Of a DNA stretch of 64,000 nucleotides, positions 39,917 to 50,101 are shown one piece after another. The stretch is from contig CAIMDZ010000102.1 of assembly GCA_903839875.1 (NCBI GenBank), positions 1 to 64,000 on the forward strand. Direction: 5' to 3'. Origin of the DNA: an uncultured Bacteroidota bacterium. Lineage in GTDB: Bacteria; Bacteroidota; Bacteroidia; Chitinophagales; Chitinophagaceae. Both the position numbers and the translations under genes were made by a program. Numbering within the stretch: position 1 is the stretch's first letter; the number at the start of each line of letters is the position of its first letter. The notes under the pieces are model-generated. The model was not told the origin of the DNA. It worked only from the letters and a program-made list of their open reading frames with translations, and did not search any database.

Positions 39917-40774
39917 TTGAACCAGGTAATAGAATATTTACAATTTAATGTACCTATTTTTACACCATACACCAACAAGATCACTTGTATGAAGCTATTA
40001 CTTTTCCTGTTTTCATTTTGCTTTTGTCATCTTGAACTTTTCGCCCAGGAAAATTATGAGATCCAGATATATGGCGCTCAAACGGTTGAAAAGGGTTCCA
40101 CTATGCTGGAGTTGCATAGCAATTTCACCTTTGGCGGCAGGACTTTTATGCAGGACGGTGTTTACCCGACACATAATTTGCTCCATGAAACAATCGAAAT
40201 TACTCATGGTTTTAATGAATGGTTCGAGACTGGTTTTTATTTGTTCAATGCCATAGGTTCTGATAACCGGACTAACATTGTGGGCAGCCACATCAGGCCA
40301 AGGGTAATGGTGCCTGAAAAATGGAAATGGCCGGTAGGCATAGGTCTTTCGGCGGAATTAGGATACCAGAAACTCCAATACAGCACCGACGACTGGACGC
40401 TGGAAATAAGACCAGTTATTGATAAAACCTGGAAGAAACTGTATGTAGCTTTTAATCCTGCATTCGGCAAATCGCTCCATGGTTTGAATGAAAAAAATGG
40501 ATTCGATTTTTCTCCTAACCTTAAAGCAAGCTACCAGGTTACCCAAAAAGCAGCCTTTGGCTTTGAATATTTCGGCTCGGTAGGCGATATTTCCATGTTC
40601 GACCCATACCAGTACAAACAGCAGCAACACCAGTTATTCTTTGTCATTGACCTTGATCTTTCAAAAGACTGGGAATTTAATGCTGGGTATGGCCTTGGTT
40701 TCACCGAAACAAGCGATAATGATATTTTCAAAGTAATAATTGGGTATAGATTACATAAAAAGGGCAAAAAATAA
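39917..40774 (+). CDS. Predicted outer-membrane beta-barrel protein
   Basis: Signal peptide-like stretch; alternating amphipathic strands; start may be internal, at MKLLLFLFSFCF (39989). Confidence 0.7.
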   Translation: MNQVIEYLQFNVPIFTPYTNKITCMKLLLFLFSFCFCHLELFAQENYEIQIYGAQTVEKGSTMLELHSNFTFGGRTFMQDGVYPTHNLLHETIEITHGFNEWFETGFYLFNAIGSDNRTNIVGSHIRPRVMVPEKWKWPVGIGLSAELGYQKLQYSTDDWTLEIRPVIDKTWKKLYVAFNPAFGKSLHGLNEKNGFDFSPNLKASYQVTQKAAFGFEYFGSVGDISMFDPYQYKQQQHQLFFVIDLDLSKDWEFNAGYGLGFTETSDNDIFKVIIGYRLHKKGKK

Positions 40775-40798
40775 GGGAGCCATTGCAATAGCCCCCTT
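40773..40798. terminator. Bidirectional terminator-like hairpin
   Basis: AAGGGaGCcATTGCAATaGCcCCCTT between convergent genes. Confidence 0.5.
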
Positions 40799-40817
40799 CT
40801 ATATCAACAGTTATATC

Positions 40818-41231
40818 TTATGCTAATGTTGCCGAGAGCAAAGTTTTCTCACAGTTAAGCGCTTTACCTACCAGGCAGCCGGCATGGGCTTCCTCAGCCA
40901 GTGTCTTAAATTGTTCTGCGGTAATACCGGGAACTTTGCCGGTTACGGTCAGTTCGCTTTTGGTGATTACGCCGTTATCCAAAGTAATGTCGCACCTTGT
41001 TTCCAGGTGCTCGGGAGTAAAGTTTGCACCGCCAAGGATGAACGACAACTTCATAGTATAGCAACCTGCATGTGCAGCAGCTATCAGTTCTTCCGGGTTG
41101 GTACCTATGCCGTCTTCAAATCGGCTTTTCCAGGAATATTGGGTGTGTGTTAGTATAGTGCTTTGCGTGGTCAGGTTACCACTACCTTCTTTACCGGAGC
41201 CGTTCCAAACGGCAGTTGCATTACGTTTCAT
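40818..41231 (-). CDS. OsmC family peroxiredoxin
   Basis: MKRNATAVWNGSGKEGSGNLTTQS, NPEELIAAAHAGCYTMKLS; start moved to the second Met. Confidence 0.9.
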   Translation of the reverse strand: MKRNATAVWNGSGKEGSGNLTTQSTILTHTQYSWKSRFEDGIGTNPEELIAAAHAGCYTMKLSFILGGANFTPEHLETRCDITLDNGVITKSELTVTGKVPGITAEQFKTLAEEAHAGCLVGKALNCEKTLLSATLA

Positions 41232-41401
41232 GAAAAATGTTTTTAAATAATGAGGTGCAAAGATAGTCTCAACCGTATTCAATGCAAATGATTTTAATTA
41301 TGACCTTATCAGAAATAGGTATTGAAAAAAGATCATTCTTCAACCTAATCTCAAATTCCAAATAACATATTCCCAATTCCGTCTTAACTTAGCGCCTCTT
41401 T

Positions 41402-42883
41402 ATGCAAAAAATACTAGTAGCCAATCGTGGTGAAATAGCGATGCGGGTGATGCGCACCGCCAGGGAAATGGGTATAAAAACAGTTGCTGTTTATTCCGAG
41501 GCCGACAGGAACATGCCCTTTGTACGCTATGCCGATGAAGCTGTATGTATCGGCCCTGCCCTATCCTCTCAATCTTATCTGCGGGGTGAAAAGATCATTG
41601 AAGCAGCGAAGAAAACAGGTGCAGAAGGTATTCATCCCGGCTATGGCTTCCTAAGTGAGAATGCTGCGTTTTCCAAAGCTGTTGCAGATGCAGGGTTAAT
41701 TTTCATAGGCCCATCCGCTCATTCTATCGAAACAATGGGTAGTAAAATAGGGGCAAAGCAGGCGGCAAAAAAATTCAACGTCCCCATGGTTCCGGGCACT
41801 GAAGAACCGATAACCGATATAAACGAAGCACGTAAAATAGCAGCAGGCATCGGCTACCCTATTCTTGTAAAAGCCTCTGCCGGCGGCGGTGGCAAGGGTA
41901 TGCGTGTTGTGAACAATGAAGGAGAATTTGAAGAACAGATACGCACTGCAAAAAGCGAAGCCCTGAATGCCTTCGGCGACGATGCAGTATTCATTGAAAA
42001 GTATGTAGGCGCACCCAAGCATATTGAGATACAATTAATGGGCGATCAGCACGGCAACTATGTGTACCTCTTCGAAAGGGAATGCAGCATTCAGCGCCGC
42101 CACCAGAAACTGATAGAAGAAGCTCCGTCAAGCTGCCTGACTCCTGAAATCAGGAAGCAGATGGGTGAATGTGCTATTGCCGTAGCCCGCTCATGCAATT
42201 ATTATGGAGCAGGTACGGTAGAGTTCCTGGTGGATGAAAACCTGAATTTTTACTTCCTCGAAATGAATACCCGCCTGCAGGTGGAACATTGTGTAACTGA
42301 AATGATCACAGGTATAGACCTGGTGAAAGAACAGATAAACGTAGCCCGTGGCAATAAACTATCCTTTACCCAGGACGACCTGAAAATAACCGGCCATGCC
42401 ATAGAGTTACGCGTTTGCGCCGAAGACCCGTTTAATAACTTCCTCCCTGATACCGGTAAACTGGAAATGTACCAGCCTCCCAAAGGACCGGGTGTACGTG
42501 TAGATGATGGTTATGAAGAAGGAATGGACATTCCCATATTCTACGACCCTATGATCGCCAAGCTGGTTGCTTATGCTGCCACCCGTGATGAAGCCATTGA
42601 CCGCCTGTGCCGGGCTATTGATGAGTATTACATTAAAGGTATTCAGACCACACTTGAGTTTGGTAAATGGGCGGTACAAACAGAACCTTTCCGCTCGGGT
42701 AATTTTGATACTAAATTCATTGATAAATACTACAAACCCGAGTACCTGTATGTTGATAATATGGAAGCCGAACAGGTTGCGGCACTACTGGCAACACAAA
42801 TATGGGACAACGGCAGGAAGCAGGAACTTTCCAACGGAGTTGCTACTCATCATATCAGTAAATGGAAGATGAGTAAAAGATAA
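41402..42883 (+). CDS. accC: Biotin carboxylase (acetyl/propionyl-CoA carboxylase type)
   Basis: KILVANRGEIAMRVMRTAREMG; ASAGGGGKGMRVV; EMNTRLQVEHCVTE. Confidence 0.93.
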   Translation: MQKILVANRGEIAMRVMRTAREMGIKTVAVYSEADRNMPFVRYADEAVCIGPALSSQSYLRGEKIIEAAKKTGAEGIHPGYGFLSENAAFSKAVADAGLIFIGPSAHSIETMGSKIGAKQAAKKFNVPMVPGTEEPITDINEARKIAAGIGYPILVKASAGGGGKGMRVVNNEGEFEEQIRTAKSEALNAFGDDAVFIEKYVGAPKHIEIQLMGDQHGNYVYLFERECSIQRRHQKLIEEAPSSCLTPEIRKQMGECAIAVARSCNYYGAGTVEFLVDENLNFYFLEMNTRLQVEHCVTEMITGIDLVKEQINVARGNKLSFTQDDLKITGHAIELRVCAEDPFNNFLPDTGKLEMYQPPKGPGVRVDDGYEEGMDIPIFYDPMIAKLVAYAATRDEAIDRLCRAIDEYYIKGIQTTLEFGKWAVQTEPFRSGNFDTKFIDKYYKPEYLYVDNMEAEQVAALLATQIWDNGRKQELSNGVATHHISKWKMSKR

Positions 42884-42931
42884 TATTGGCGCAGTATTTC
42901 CGTTTTAATGTAAAGGCTTAATTTTCAGGTT

Positions 42932-43963
42932 ATGAAGGGCTGGCAGTTACTTTTATTATTTATGTTTCTGATTGCATGCAAGGCGCATGATGATGGAACA
43001 ACAAATAGTAAAGGGACCATCCGTCGATTGACCATGGCTGATCTGAAGTTTCCTCTTTTTATTCAGATTAATAGTGAATTCGACTATCAGCAAGATGTAT
43101 TTCCAAAACAATACAATGAACCATTTCTAAAAAACCATGTTGTAAAAAGCATTTATATCAAACAGCCGCGGGCTATAGAAGATTATGATGATTACACTAT
43201 AAAGGAATATAGAAAAATAGCAAAATACAATAATATAACGTTCCACGACTGGGTTATCAACTTCGACAAATTGACGGATACAGACTACTATGACCACAAC
43301 GGGAATATAATCATGTATAAGCAAACTGGATGGATGCCTGTTTATTGGCATTATAAATATGACACGTTAGATTTTGTAACCTGCAAGAGCGGTGGCAGTT
43401 GCGTATATTACGAATATCTGCACCGATATTTCTTTGATGATAAAACAGAAAAGTTGTATGAGGTCATCTATCAACGGCGGGCTTATCCAAGAATAGGTGA
43501 CGGCGAGTATTTTGGACCGCCTTTAAAAGATTATGTCTATGCTTTTCATTGCTACTTTTTTGATACCCTGGGATACGTTTCGGCAGTAGCAGTGATTAAT
43601 AACGACCTCACCTGGCTCGATAAATTCGAATTTGAATATGATAAATCTCATAAGGTAACTGGTTATAAGAAAATGTTACTGCTAAAAAAAGGCTCCAAAA
43701 TTGAGGAGGAAGTTTCAAAAACGATGTGGGATTGCAGGCCATCCGATCAGGACTCAGCAAAGTATTTTTATCATGGCAGTCTGATTGATTCAATAGTTGT
43801 GTTCAAGACCTTTATCAAAAATCCCGCTATAAATTTTGCTGAAAAGACCGAATTCAACAGTTCAGGATTGCCTGTAAGAAGTTGTATGCAAAACCCTGAG
43901 AACACAATCAGAAAACACAATTATTTGAATGTTGAATATGCTTACATTTTTGGGCTACACTAA
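42932..43963 (+). CDS. Hypothetical lipoprotein
   Basis: Lipobox-like LFMFLIACKAHD; 343 aa. Confidence 0.7.
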   Translation: MKGWQLLLLFMFLIACKAHDDGTTNSKGTIRRLTMADLKFPLFIQINSEFDYQQDVFPKQYNEPFLKNHVVKSIYIKQPRAIEDYDDYTIKEYRKIAKYNNITFHDWVINFDKLTDTDYYDHNGNIIMYKQTGWMPVYWHYKYDTLDFVTCKSGGSCVYYEYLHRYFFDDKTEKLYEVIYQRRAYPRIGDGEYFGPPLKDYVYAFHCYFFDTLGYVSAVAVINNDLTWLDKFEFEYDKSHKVTGYKKMLLLKKGSKIEEEVSKTMWDCRPSDQDSAKYFYHGSLIDSIVVFKTFIKNPAINFAEKTEFNSSGLPVRSCMQNPENTIRKHNYLNVEYAYIFGLH

Positions 43964-44045
43964 AATAACGAATTTAATAACCATAATTTTTCCCTTTCAA
44001 AAAATATTCCGTAAATTGTAACACACTTTTTAAATTCAAACAGCC

Positions 44046-44390
44046 ATGGCAAACGAAAATGATAATATAAATCCGGAAAGCATTCAACATCCGGATCACC
44101 CCGAACACCATACCTGGTTGCAGAGCCTTGCAGAAAAGATACACAACCTGGATACTGAATTCCCTTTATCAGGTGGTGAAACGGAAGAAGATTTCGCCCG
44201 CGTTGATGCGCATGAGGAGGAGGAAACTAAAGATATTACTGCTAAGGATGCGACTACAGAGGAAAAAAAGCCTGCTGAAGAACATAAAGAGGGAGAACAC
44301 AAGGAGCATCATAACATCTTCGAAAACCTGATCCATAAAATCCAAAACATAGATTCAGATTTCCCGTTGTCGGGTGGAGAAGAAGAATAA
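44046..44390 (+). CDS. Small acidic protein with duplicated KIxNxDxxFPLSGGE motif
   Basis: HHTWLQSLAEKIHNLDTEFPLSGGETEE and HHNIFENLIHKIQNIDSDFPLSGGEEE separated by a Glu/Lys-rich linker. Confidence 0.7.
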   Translation: MANENDNINPESIQHPDHPEHHTWLQSLAEKIHNLDTEFPLSGGETEEDFARVDAHEEEETKDITAKDATTEEKKPAEEHKEGEHKEHHNIFENLIHKIQNIDSDFPLSGGEEE

Positions 44391-44541
44391 ACACTGAATA
44401 ATAAATTAATCCTATCAACTTTAAGAATGTGATATGTCATAACACCTTTGCACCCTTAAAAACAATGCATTGGAAATAGATCGTTTGCTCCTATGCCTGA
44501 TATCATTATCTTGCCGTGTTTTGACGTTTAATTTGTTTTAC

Positions 44542-45039
44542 TCACAACCACTTCTCATAAAGTAACCTGGTCACAGAATATTCCTGTTTTTCCAGGAACA
44601 TCCGCATACGGGTGTTATTGACCAATGTGTGCCTGCAAATACGCCGTACTCCTTTCTCAACATATATTTTTTCAATTTCCTTATTCAGTTTGGTATATAT
44701 ACCATGTCCTCTTGCTTCTTTCGCAATATAACCGTCTGAAATGTAAAGTTCTTTACCCTTGTATATTTCTATCCTGCTGTCATCCTGGTCTTCCACATAC
44801 CCAAAAATGAAACCTGTCGGAGCCCCGTTTAAGTAGGCAACAAGGCAGGTGCCATCATGTTCTTCCTGCATATGTATCACGTGGCGCATATAGCTATCTT
44901 CTATGTCCGACCATGATGCGGTTTTGTCAAATAGGCTGTGCTCATGCAGATGTAATTCGTGCATCATTGCAGAAATTTCCTTGTAATGATCTGCAATTTT
45001 TACCGGTTTGATCTCTATTTTCGCTTCCATATATATCAA
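44542..45039 (-). CDS. GNAT family N-acetyltransferase
   Basis: LYISDGYIAKEARGHGIYTKLNKEIEKI. Confidence 0.85.
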   Translation of the reverse strand: MIYMEAKIEIKPVKIADHYKEISAMMHELHLHEHSLFDKTASWSDIEDSYMRHVIHMQEEHDGTCLVAYLNGAPTGFIFGYVEDQDDSRIEIYKGKELYISDGYIAKEARGHGIYTKLNKEIEKIYVEKGVRRICRHTLVNNTRMRMFLEKQEYSVTRLLYEKWL

Positions 45040-45180
45040 ATGTAAGAAGTAAAAAGAAGGTAAGGAATGATTTTACAGTAAATAATATCAATAAAAATAC
45101 ATGGATCAGTTTACAGTAATTTACATTATTTATTCAGTCTGTGCATTTTAGTATCTTAGCAGCCTGTATTACATTCCTAA

Positions 45181-45218
45181 CGACTTTAGACTTTAGACTT
45201 ACAACTTACGACTAAGCT
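45181..45218 (+). repeat. GACTTTA heptamer tract abutting a start codon
   Basis: cgactttagactttagacttacaacttacgactaagct|ATG. Confidence 0.6.
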
Positions 45219-45938
45219 ATGCAGGTTCAATTATTTATACCATGTTTTGTAGACCAGCTCTACCCCGAAACGGGTATGAATATGGTCAAAGTGTTGGAGA
45301 AACTGGGTTGCAAAGTATCTTACAATACCAAACAAACCTGTTGTGGCCAACCTGCATTCAATGCCGGGTACCGGGATGAAGCAAAATCTGTTGCTAAAAA
45401 ATTTTTACACGATTTCAACGGAGATAATTACATAGTCAGTCCAAGCGGATCCTGTACCGGTTATGTGAGGAACTATTACGACAAAATGTTCGCCAATAGC
45501 TCTGACCATAATAAAAGTATTCAGGTCAATAATAAAATGTTTGAATTTACAGAGTTCCTGACTAAAGTTTTAAAGATTGATAACGTTGGTGCTACTTTCG
45601 TTGGTAAAGCCACCTATCATGATGCCTGTGGAGCCCTTCGCGAATGTGGCATCAAAGATGCCCCCCGCCAACTGTTGAAAAATGTAAGCGGCCTGGAACT
45701 GGTAGAAATGAAAGAGTGTGAAACCTGCTGCGGTTTCGGCGGTACATTTGCAATAAAATTCGAACCAATCTCTTTAGGAATGGCACAGGTAAAAGTAAAA
45801 AGTGCATTAGATACCGGGGCTCAATACATGATTACCACCGATGTATCCTGCATGATGCATATACAGGGATACATCAATGAGAACAACCTGCCAATACAGA
45901 CGATGCATATAGCGGATGTGCTGGCGAGCGGGTGGTAA
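45219..45938 (+). CDS. LutA/YkgE-type (Fe-S)-binding protein
   Basis: Two CCG-type motifs: KQTCCGQPAFNAGY and CETCCGFGGTFAIKF. Confidence 0.92.
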   Translation: MQVQLFIPCFVDQLYPETGMNMVKVLEKLGCKVSYNTKQTCCGQPAFNAGYRDEAKSVAKKFLHDFNGDNYIVSPSGSCTGYVRNYYDKMFANSSDHNKSIQVNNKMFEFTEFLTKVLKIDNVGATFVGKATYHDACGALRECGIKDAPRQLLKNVSGLELVEMKECETCCGFGGTFAIKFEPISLGMAQVKVKSALDTGAQYMITTDVSCMMHIQGYINENNLPIQTMHIADVLASGW

Positions 45939-46083
45939 AAACCCCTGAACCCCTAAAGGGGTACCAGGATTTTAGCTTTAAGATAAATTTTCATCGAAGA
46001 GAACTAATTTAGCATAAATTGATTTTTAAATTCTATTATCAAAAACATAAAAAATAACACCTCCCTTTAGGGTCGGGGTTTTT
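45937..46083. repeat. Inverted pair of REP-like sequences
   Basis: aaaaacccctgaacccctaaagggg (45937-45961) versus ccctttagggtcggggttttt (46063-46083), reverse complement aaaaaccccgaccctaaaggg. Confidence 0.6.
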
Positions 46084-46090
46084 AATTACA

Positions 46091-47989
46091 ATGGCAGACT
46101 TACTTAACCAATACAACGAAGACAGTATCAAATCCCTCGACTGGAGGGAGCATATCAGGTTGCGCCCGGGCATGTATATAGGCAAGCTGGGTGATGGCAG
46201 CAGTGTGGACGATGGCATATATGTGCTGGTGAAAGAAGTAATGGACAATTGTGTTGACGAATTCGCGATGGGCCAAGGCAAGCGGATAGAATTGACCATT
46301 GCCGATGGTGGCGTAGCCATTCGTGATTATGGCCGTGGTATACCATTGGGTAAAGTAGTAGATGTAGTGAGCAAAATAAACACCGGCGCCAAGTACGATA
46401 GCAAGGCATTTCAGAAATCCGTGGGTCTTAATGGCGTGGGTACCAAAGCTGTGAACGCATTGAGTAAGTACTTCAAGGTTTCCTCCTTCCGCGATGGACG
46501 TGCAAAGGTCGCGGAATTTGAAAGAGGTATACTTTTGAAAGAACATAAAGAAACCAATACTTCCGAAACCAATGGTACGCTTGTGGAATTCCGTCCCGAT
46601 GAAACGGTATTCCGTAATTACCACTTCCTTCATGAATACCTGGAAAACCAGGTCTGGAATTATTGCTTTCTGAATGCAGGCCTGTTGATCCATTTTAATG
46701 GCAGAAATTTCGTTTCAAAAAACGGTCTGCTTGACTTACTTACCCGCAAGAACAATCCCGACAACCTCCGCTACCCTATCATACACCTGAAGGGTAATGA
46801 TATTGAAGCCGCCATCACACATACAGGCGACTACGGCGAAGACATCTATTCGTTCGTTAACGGACAACACACTACCCAGGGTGGTACCCACCAGGGTGCC
46901 TTCCGCGAGGCATTTGTAAAGACCATTCGCGATTTCTACAAGAAAGACTATGATGCCTCAGATGTTCGCCAGGGCATTTGCGCAGCTATATCTGTACGTG
47001 TTCAGGAACCCGTTTTTGAATCCCAGACCAAAACAAAACTGGGCTCACAGTATGTATGGGAAAATGGCCCGTCCATGAAGGCCTTTATCGCTGATTTTCT
47101 TAGTAAAGAACTGGATAACTACCTGCACAAAAACAATGCGGTTGCCGACGCCCTGAAAAAACGTATTGAGCAAAGTGAGCGGGAACGCAAAGAACTTTCA
47201 GGCATTCGCAAACTGGCTAACGAACGTGCTAAAAAAGCAAACCTGCACAACAAAAAACTGCGCGATTGCCGTATACATCTCAACGACGACCCGCCAAACA
47301 AGGGCCGGGATGAATACAATCAAAAGCAGCTTGAATCCACTGTCTTCATTACAGAGGGAGACAGCGCCAGCGGCAGCATAACCAAGAGCCGTAATGTGGA
47401 AACACAGGCGGTATTCAGCCTTCGTGGTAAGCCGCTCAATAGTTACGGGCTTACCAAAAAAGTGGTGTACGAGAATGAAGAGTTCAACCTGCTGCAGCAC
47501 GCCCTCAATATTGAGGAAGGAATGGAAGGCCTGAGATACAATAACATAGTAATTGCTACCGATGCCGACGTGGATGGCATGCACATCCGCCTGCTCATCA
47601 TGACCTTCTTCCTCCAGTTCTTCCCCGACCTGGTAAGGAACAACCATATCTACATTTTACAAACTCCTCTTTTCCGTGTGCGCAACAAGCAAAAAACCAT
47701 CTATTGCTACAGCGATGAAGAACGCCAGCGCGCAATACACGAGATCGGTAGCAAGGCAGAGATTACCCGCTTCAAAGGTCTTGGTGAAATAAGCCCGGAA
47801 GAATTCGCACAGTTCATTGGCGACGACATCCGCAAAGACCCGGTCCTCATCAGCCAGGACGCACAGATACAAAAGCTGCTGGAATACTACATGGGCAAAA
47901 ACACTCCCGACCGGCAGGTGTTTATCATTAACAACCTAAGGATTGAGAAAGATCTTGCAGAGGAATTGGGGGTTGAGGTGGGGTGGTAA
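46091..47989 (+). CDS. parE: Type IIA topoisomerase subunit B (topoisomerase IV ParE-like)
   Basis: [74 protein letters not shown]. Confidence 0.93.
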   Translation: MADLLNQYNEDSIKSLDWREHIRLRPGMYIGKLGDGSSVDDGIYVLVKEVMDNCVDEFAMGQGKRIELTIADGGVAIRDYGRGIPLGKVVDVVSKINTGAKYDSKAFQKSVGLNGVGTKAVNALSKYFKVSSFRDGRAKVAEFERGILLKEHKETNTSETNGTLVEFRPDETVFRNYHFLHEYLENQVWNYCFLNAGLLIHFNGRNFVSKNGLLDLLTRKNNPDNLRYPIIHLKGNDIEAAITHTGDYGEDIYSFVNGQHTTQGGTHQGAFREAFVKTIRDFYKKDYDASDVRQGICAAISVRVQEPVFESQTKTKLGSQYVWENGPSMKAFIADFLSKELDNYLHKNNAVADALKKRIEQSERERKELSGIRKLANERAKKANLHNKKLRDCRIHLNDDPPNKGRDEYNQKQLESTVFITEGDSASGSITKSRNVETQAVFSLRGKPLNSYGLTKKVVYENEEFNLLQHALNIEEGMEGLRYNNIVIATDADVDGMHIRLLIMTFFLQFFPDLVRNNHIYILQTPLFRVRNKQKTIYCYSDEERQRAIHEIGSKAEITRFKGLGEISPEEFAQFIGDDIRKDPVLISQDAQIQKLLEYYMGKNTPDRQVFIINNLRIEKDLAEELGVEVGW

Positions 47990-48014
47990 TGTAACTATTT
48001 CATAACTTTAACTT

Positions 48015-48608
48015 ATGGAAGTCAGGGAACCAGCAATAGAATATAGCGGCAGAAAGTATTCAATTGAGGAATACCTCGAAATGGAAAATGCCTCCACCGA
48101 AAAGCATGAGTATTACCAGGGCGAGATATTTGCAATGTCAGGTGGCAAAATGCCTCACAACACCGTATGTGAAAATCTGTTTTTTCAGTTGAAACTGAAA
48201 CTTAAAGGTAACCCTTGCAAGCCTCATACGAGCGAAACACGTATCTATATTGAGAAGAATACACTGTTCACCTATCCTGACATCTCGGTTATTTGCGGCG
48301 AGCCGGTTAGTCTTAACGACGACAGCCTTAATTTCCTTAACCCAACTGTTATTTTCGAAGTCTTGTCGCCTTCTACCAGGGATTACGACCGCGCTGAAAA
48401 ATTCAAATTATACAGGGACATTCCTACCTTGAAAGAGTATATTTTAGTAGAACCGGAGACCATCTTCATTGAAGCATTTCGTATCAATAGCAATGGATTT
48501 TGGGAACTTAAAGAATATAGCCAGATTGAAGAAACACTCCAATTACAATCCCTGCAAATCTCGTTAGAATTGATGGAGATTTATGAAGGGGCAAAGTTTA
48601 TTGGTTAA
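48015..48608 (+). CDS. Uma2 family endonuclease-like protein
   Basis: [69 protein letters not shown]. Confidence 0.9.
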   Translation: MEVREPAIEYSGRKYSIEEYLEMENASTEKHEYYQGEIFAMSGGKMPHNTVCENLFFQLKLKLKGNPCKPHTSETRIYIEKNTLFTYPDISVICGEPVSLNDDSLNFLNPTVIFEVLSPSTRDYDRAEKFKLYRDIPTLKEYILVEPETIFIEAFRINSNGFWELKEYSQIEETLQLQSLQISLELMEIYEGAKFIG

Positions 48609-48669
48609 CTGTATACCAGAATGTGATCCTCTTTTCAACCCTGGAATCTGAAATATTTCTGTTAATTTA

Positions 48670-49320
48670 TCACATTGCCGTCGTTGCAGATGTTGTATGT
48701 TTCTGAATTTTCAAAGCATCCAGGTATTGTTTTACTTCTGCTTCACTCACGTCATAAAATTCTTCATAAAAGGCCCCTACCCCGGCAAAATAATCTGGTA
48801 TTTTCAGGTAAATAAGTTCATCCACATATTTTGACAGATTTGTGTATGCCTGTTTTGATGTTACCGGAACTGCTATTATTATTTTAGCAGGTTCTTGCTT
48901 CTTTATTATATTAACAGTACTCAGCAAGGTGTTTCCCGTTGCAATCCCGTCATCAACAACAATTACGATTTTATCTTTTAAATTTTGTGGTTCAGCATCA
49001 GCCTGGAATTTCTTTTGCATTTCCCTCAGGCCTGCCTGTATGCGTTTTGTTTCCCGTTCAATATAAGCCTGTGATACATCTTCATGCGGTACAATAAAAC
49101 TTCCCTGCAAACTAACTGCTCCTATTGCATATTCTTTTTGCAGCGGATGCCCGATTTTTTTTGATAATATTAGCTCCATTGGTAATCCAAGTTCCCGCGC
49201 AACAATATATCCTATTGGTACGCCGCCCTTGGGAACCGCTAAAACAATACCATCTACATGCTGGTACTTTTTTAATTTTTGCGCCAAAGCAAGGCCTGCA
49301 TCAATTCTGTCTTTAAACAT
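48670..49320 (-). CDS. Phosphoribosyltransferase
   Basis: IVIVVDDGIATGNTLLSTV PRPP-binding loop. Confidence 0.9.
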   Translation of the reverse strand: MFKDRIDAGLALAQKLKKYQHVDGIVLAVPKGGVPIGYIVARELGLPMELILSKKIGHPLQKEYAIGAVSLQGSFIVPHEDVSQAYIERETKRIQAGLREMQKKFQADAEPQNLKDKIVIVVDDGIATGNTLLSTVNIIKKQEPAKIIIAVPVTSKQAYTNLSKYVDELIYLKIPDYFAGVGAFYEEFYDVSEAEVKQYLDALKIQKHTTSATTAM

Positions 49321-49966
49321 TGGTTAGCTTATTTGTGGAAACTAAATATTTTTCAAACCATTCAATGGCGTCTTCTGCAACTTTATCAAGTGTGCCCGGC
49401 TCTTCAAACAAATGAGTTGCGCCTTCAATTAATTTCAATTGCTTTTCACATGTTAAATGTGAATAGGCTTTTTTATTCATTTCAAGTACATCAATATCCC
49501 GACTGCCAACAATCAGCAATACAGGTGCTTTTACTTTATGTAATACTTCTAATGCCATATCAGGCCTGCCGCCACGGGAAACCACTGCTTTAATATCGGG
49601 TAACCTCGCCGCAGCTCTTAATGCCGACGCTGCACCGGTGCTTGCGCCAAAGTAGCCAATGGATAACCGGGATATCCCCATGTTTGTTTTCACCCATCGG
49701 GTAACCGCAATCAGCCGTTCAGTCAGCAAGTCTATATTAAAGCGGTTGAGATAATTTCTGTCTTCATCCTCCGTCAGCAAATCAAAAAGCAACGTGCCTA
49801 TATGATGCGCTTGTAAAAGCCGGGCAACCATTTGATTCCTGGAACTTTTACGGCTGCTTCCGCTTCCATGTGAAAAGATAACTATCGAATCAGCTTCTTC
49901 AGGAATTGTCAGTGCTCCCTGCAATTCATTATTTAAAACGGGTATTGTAATTTCCTTAGTGTTCAT
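49313..49966 (-). CDS. Dienelactone-hydrolase-like alpha/beta hydrolase
   Basis: VIFSHGSGSSR; nucleophile GYFGASTGAA; ATHLFEEPGTL; overlaps the PRTase ORF by 8 bp. Confidence 0.88.
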   Translation of the reverse strand: MNTKEITIPVLNNELQGALTIPEEADSIVIFSHGSGSSRKSSRNQMVARLLQAHHIGTLLFDLLTEDEDRNYLNRFNIDLLTERLIAVTRWVKTNMGISRLSIGYFGASTGAASALRAAARLPDIKAVVSRGGRPDMALEVLHKVKAPVLLIVGSRDIDVLEMNKKAYSHLTCEKQLKLIEGATHLFEEPGTLDKVAEDAIEWFEKYLVSTNKLTNV

Positions 49967-50101
49967 AACCCCTTGAATTTGTCAATAAAATTATTCCCAT
50001 TATTCACGTGTCTGAATGACCCTCATCACTACTCATTCTGATATTAATCATACCATGGGGCTATCTTTTTCATTCATTTTGCATAAATAAAACCCGCTAC
50101 A

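Noticed and set aside
46100-46693. 197-aa minus-strand ORF
   Set aside because: Antisense to the GHKL region of parE.
48015-48608. Uma2 gene as evidence of a defence island or transposon
   Set aside because: Uma2-family genes are scattered and no defence or mobile genes are adjacent.
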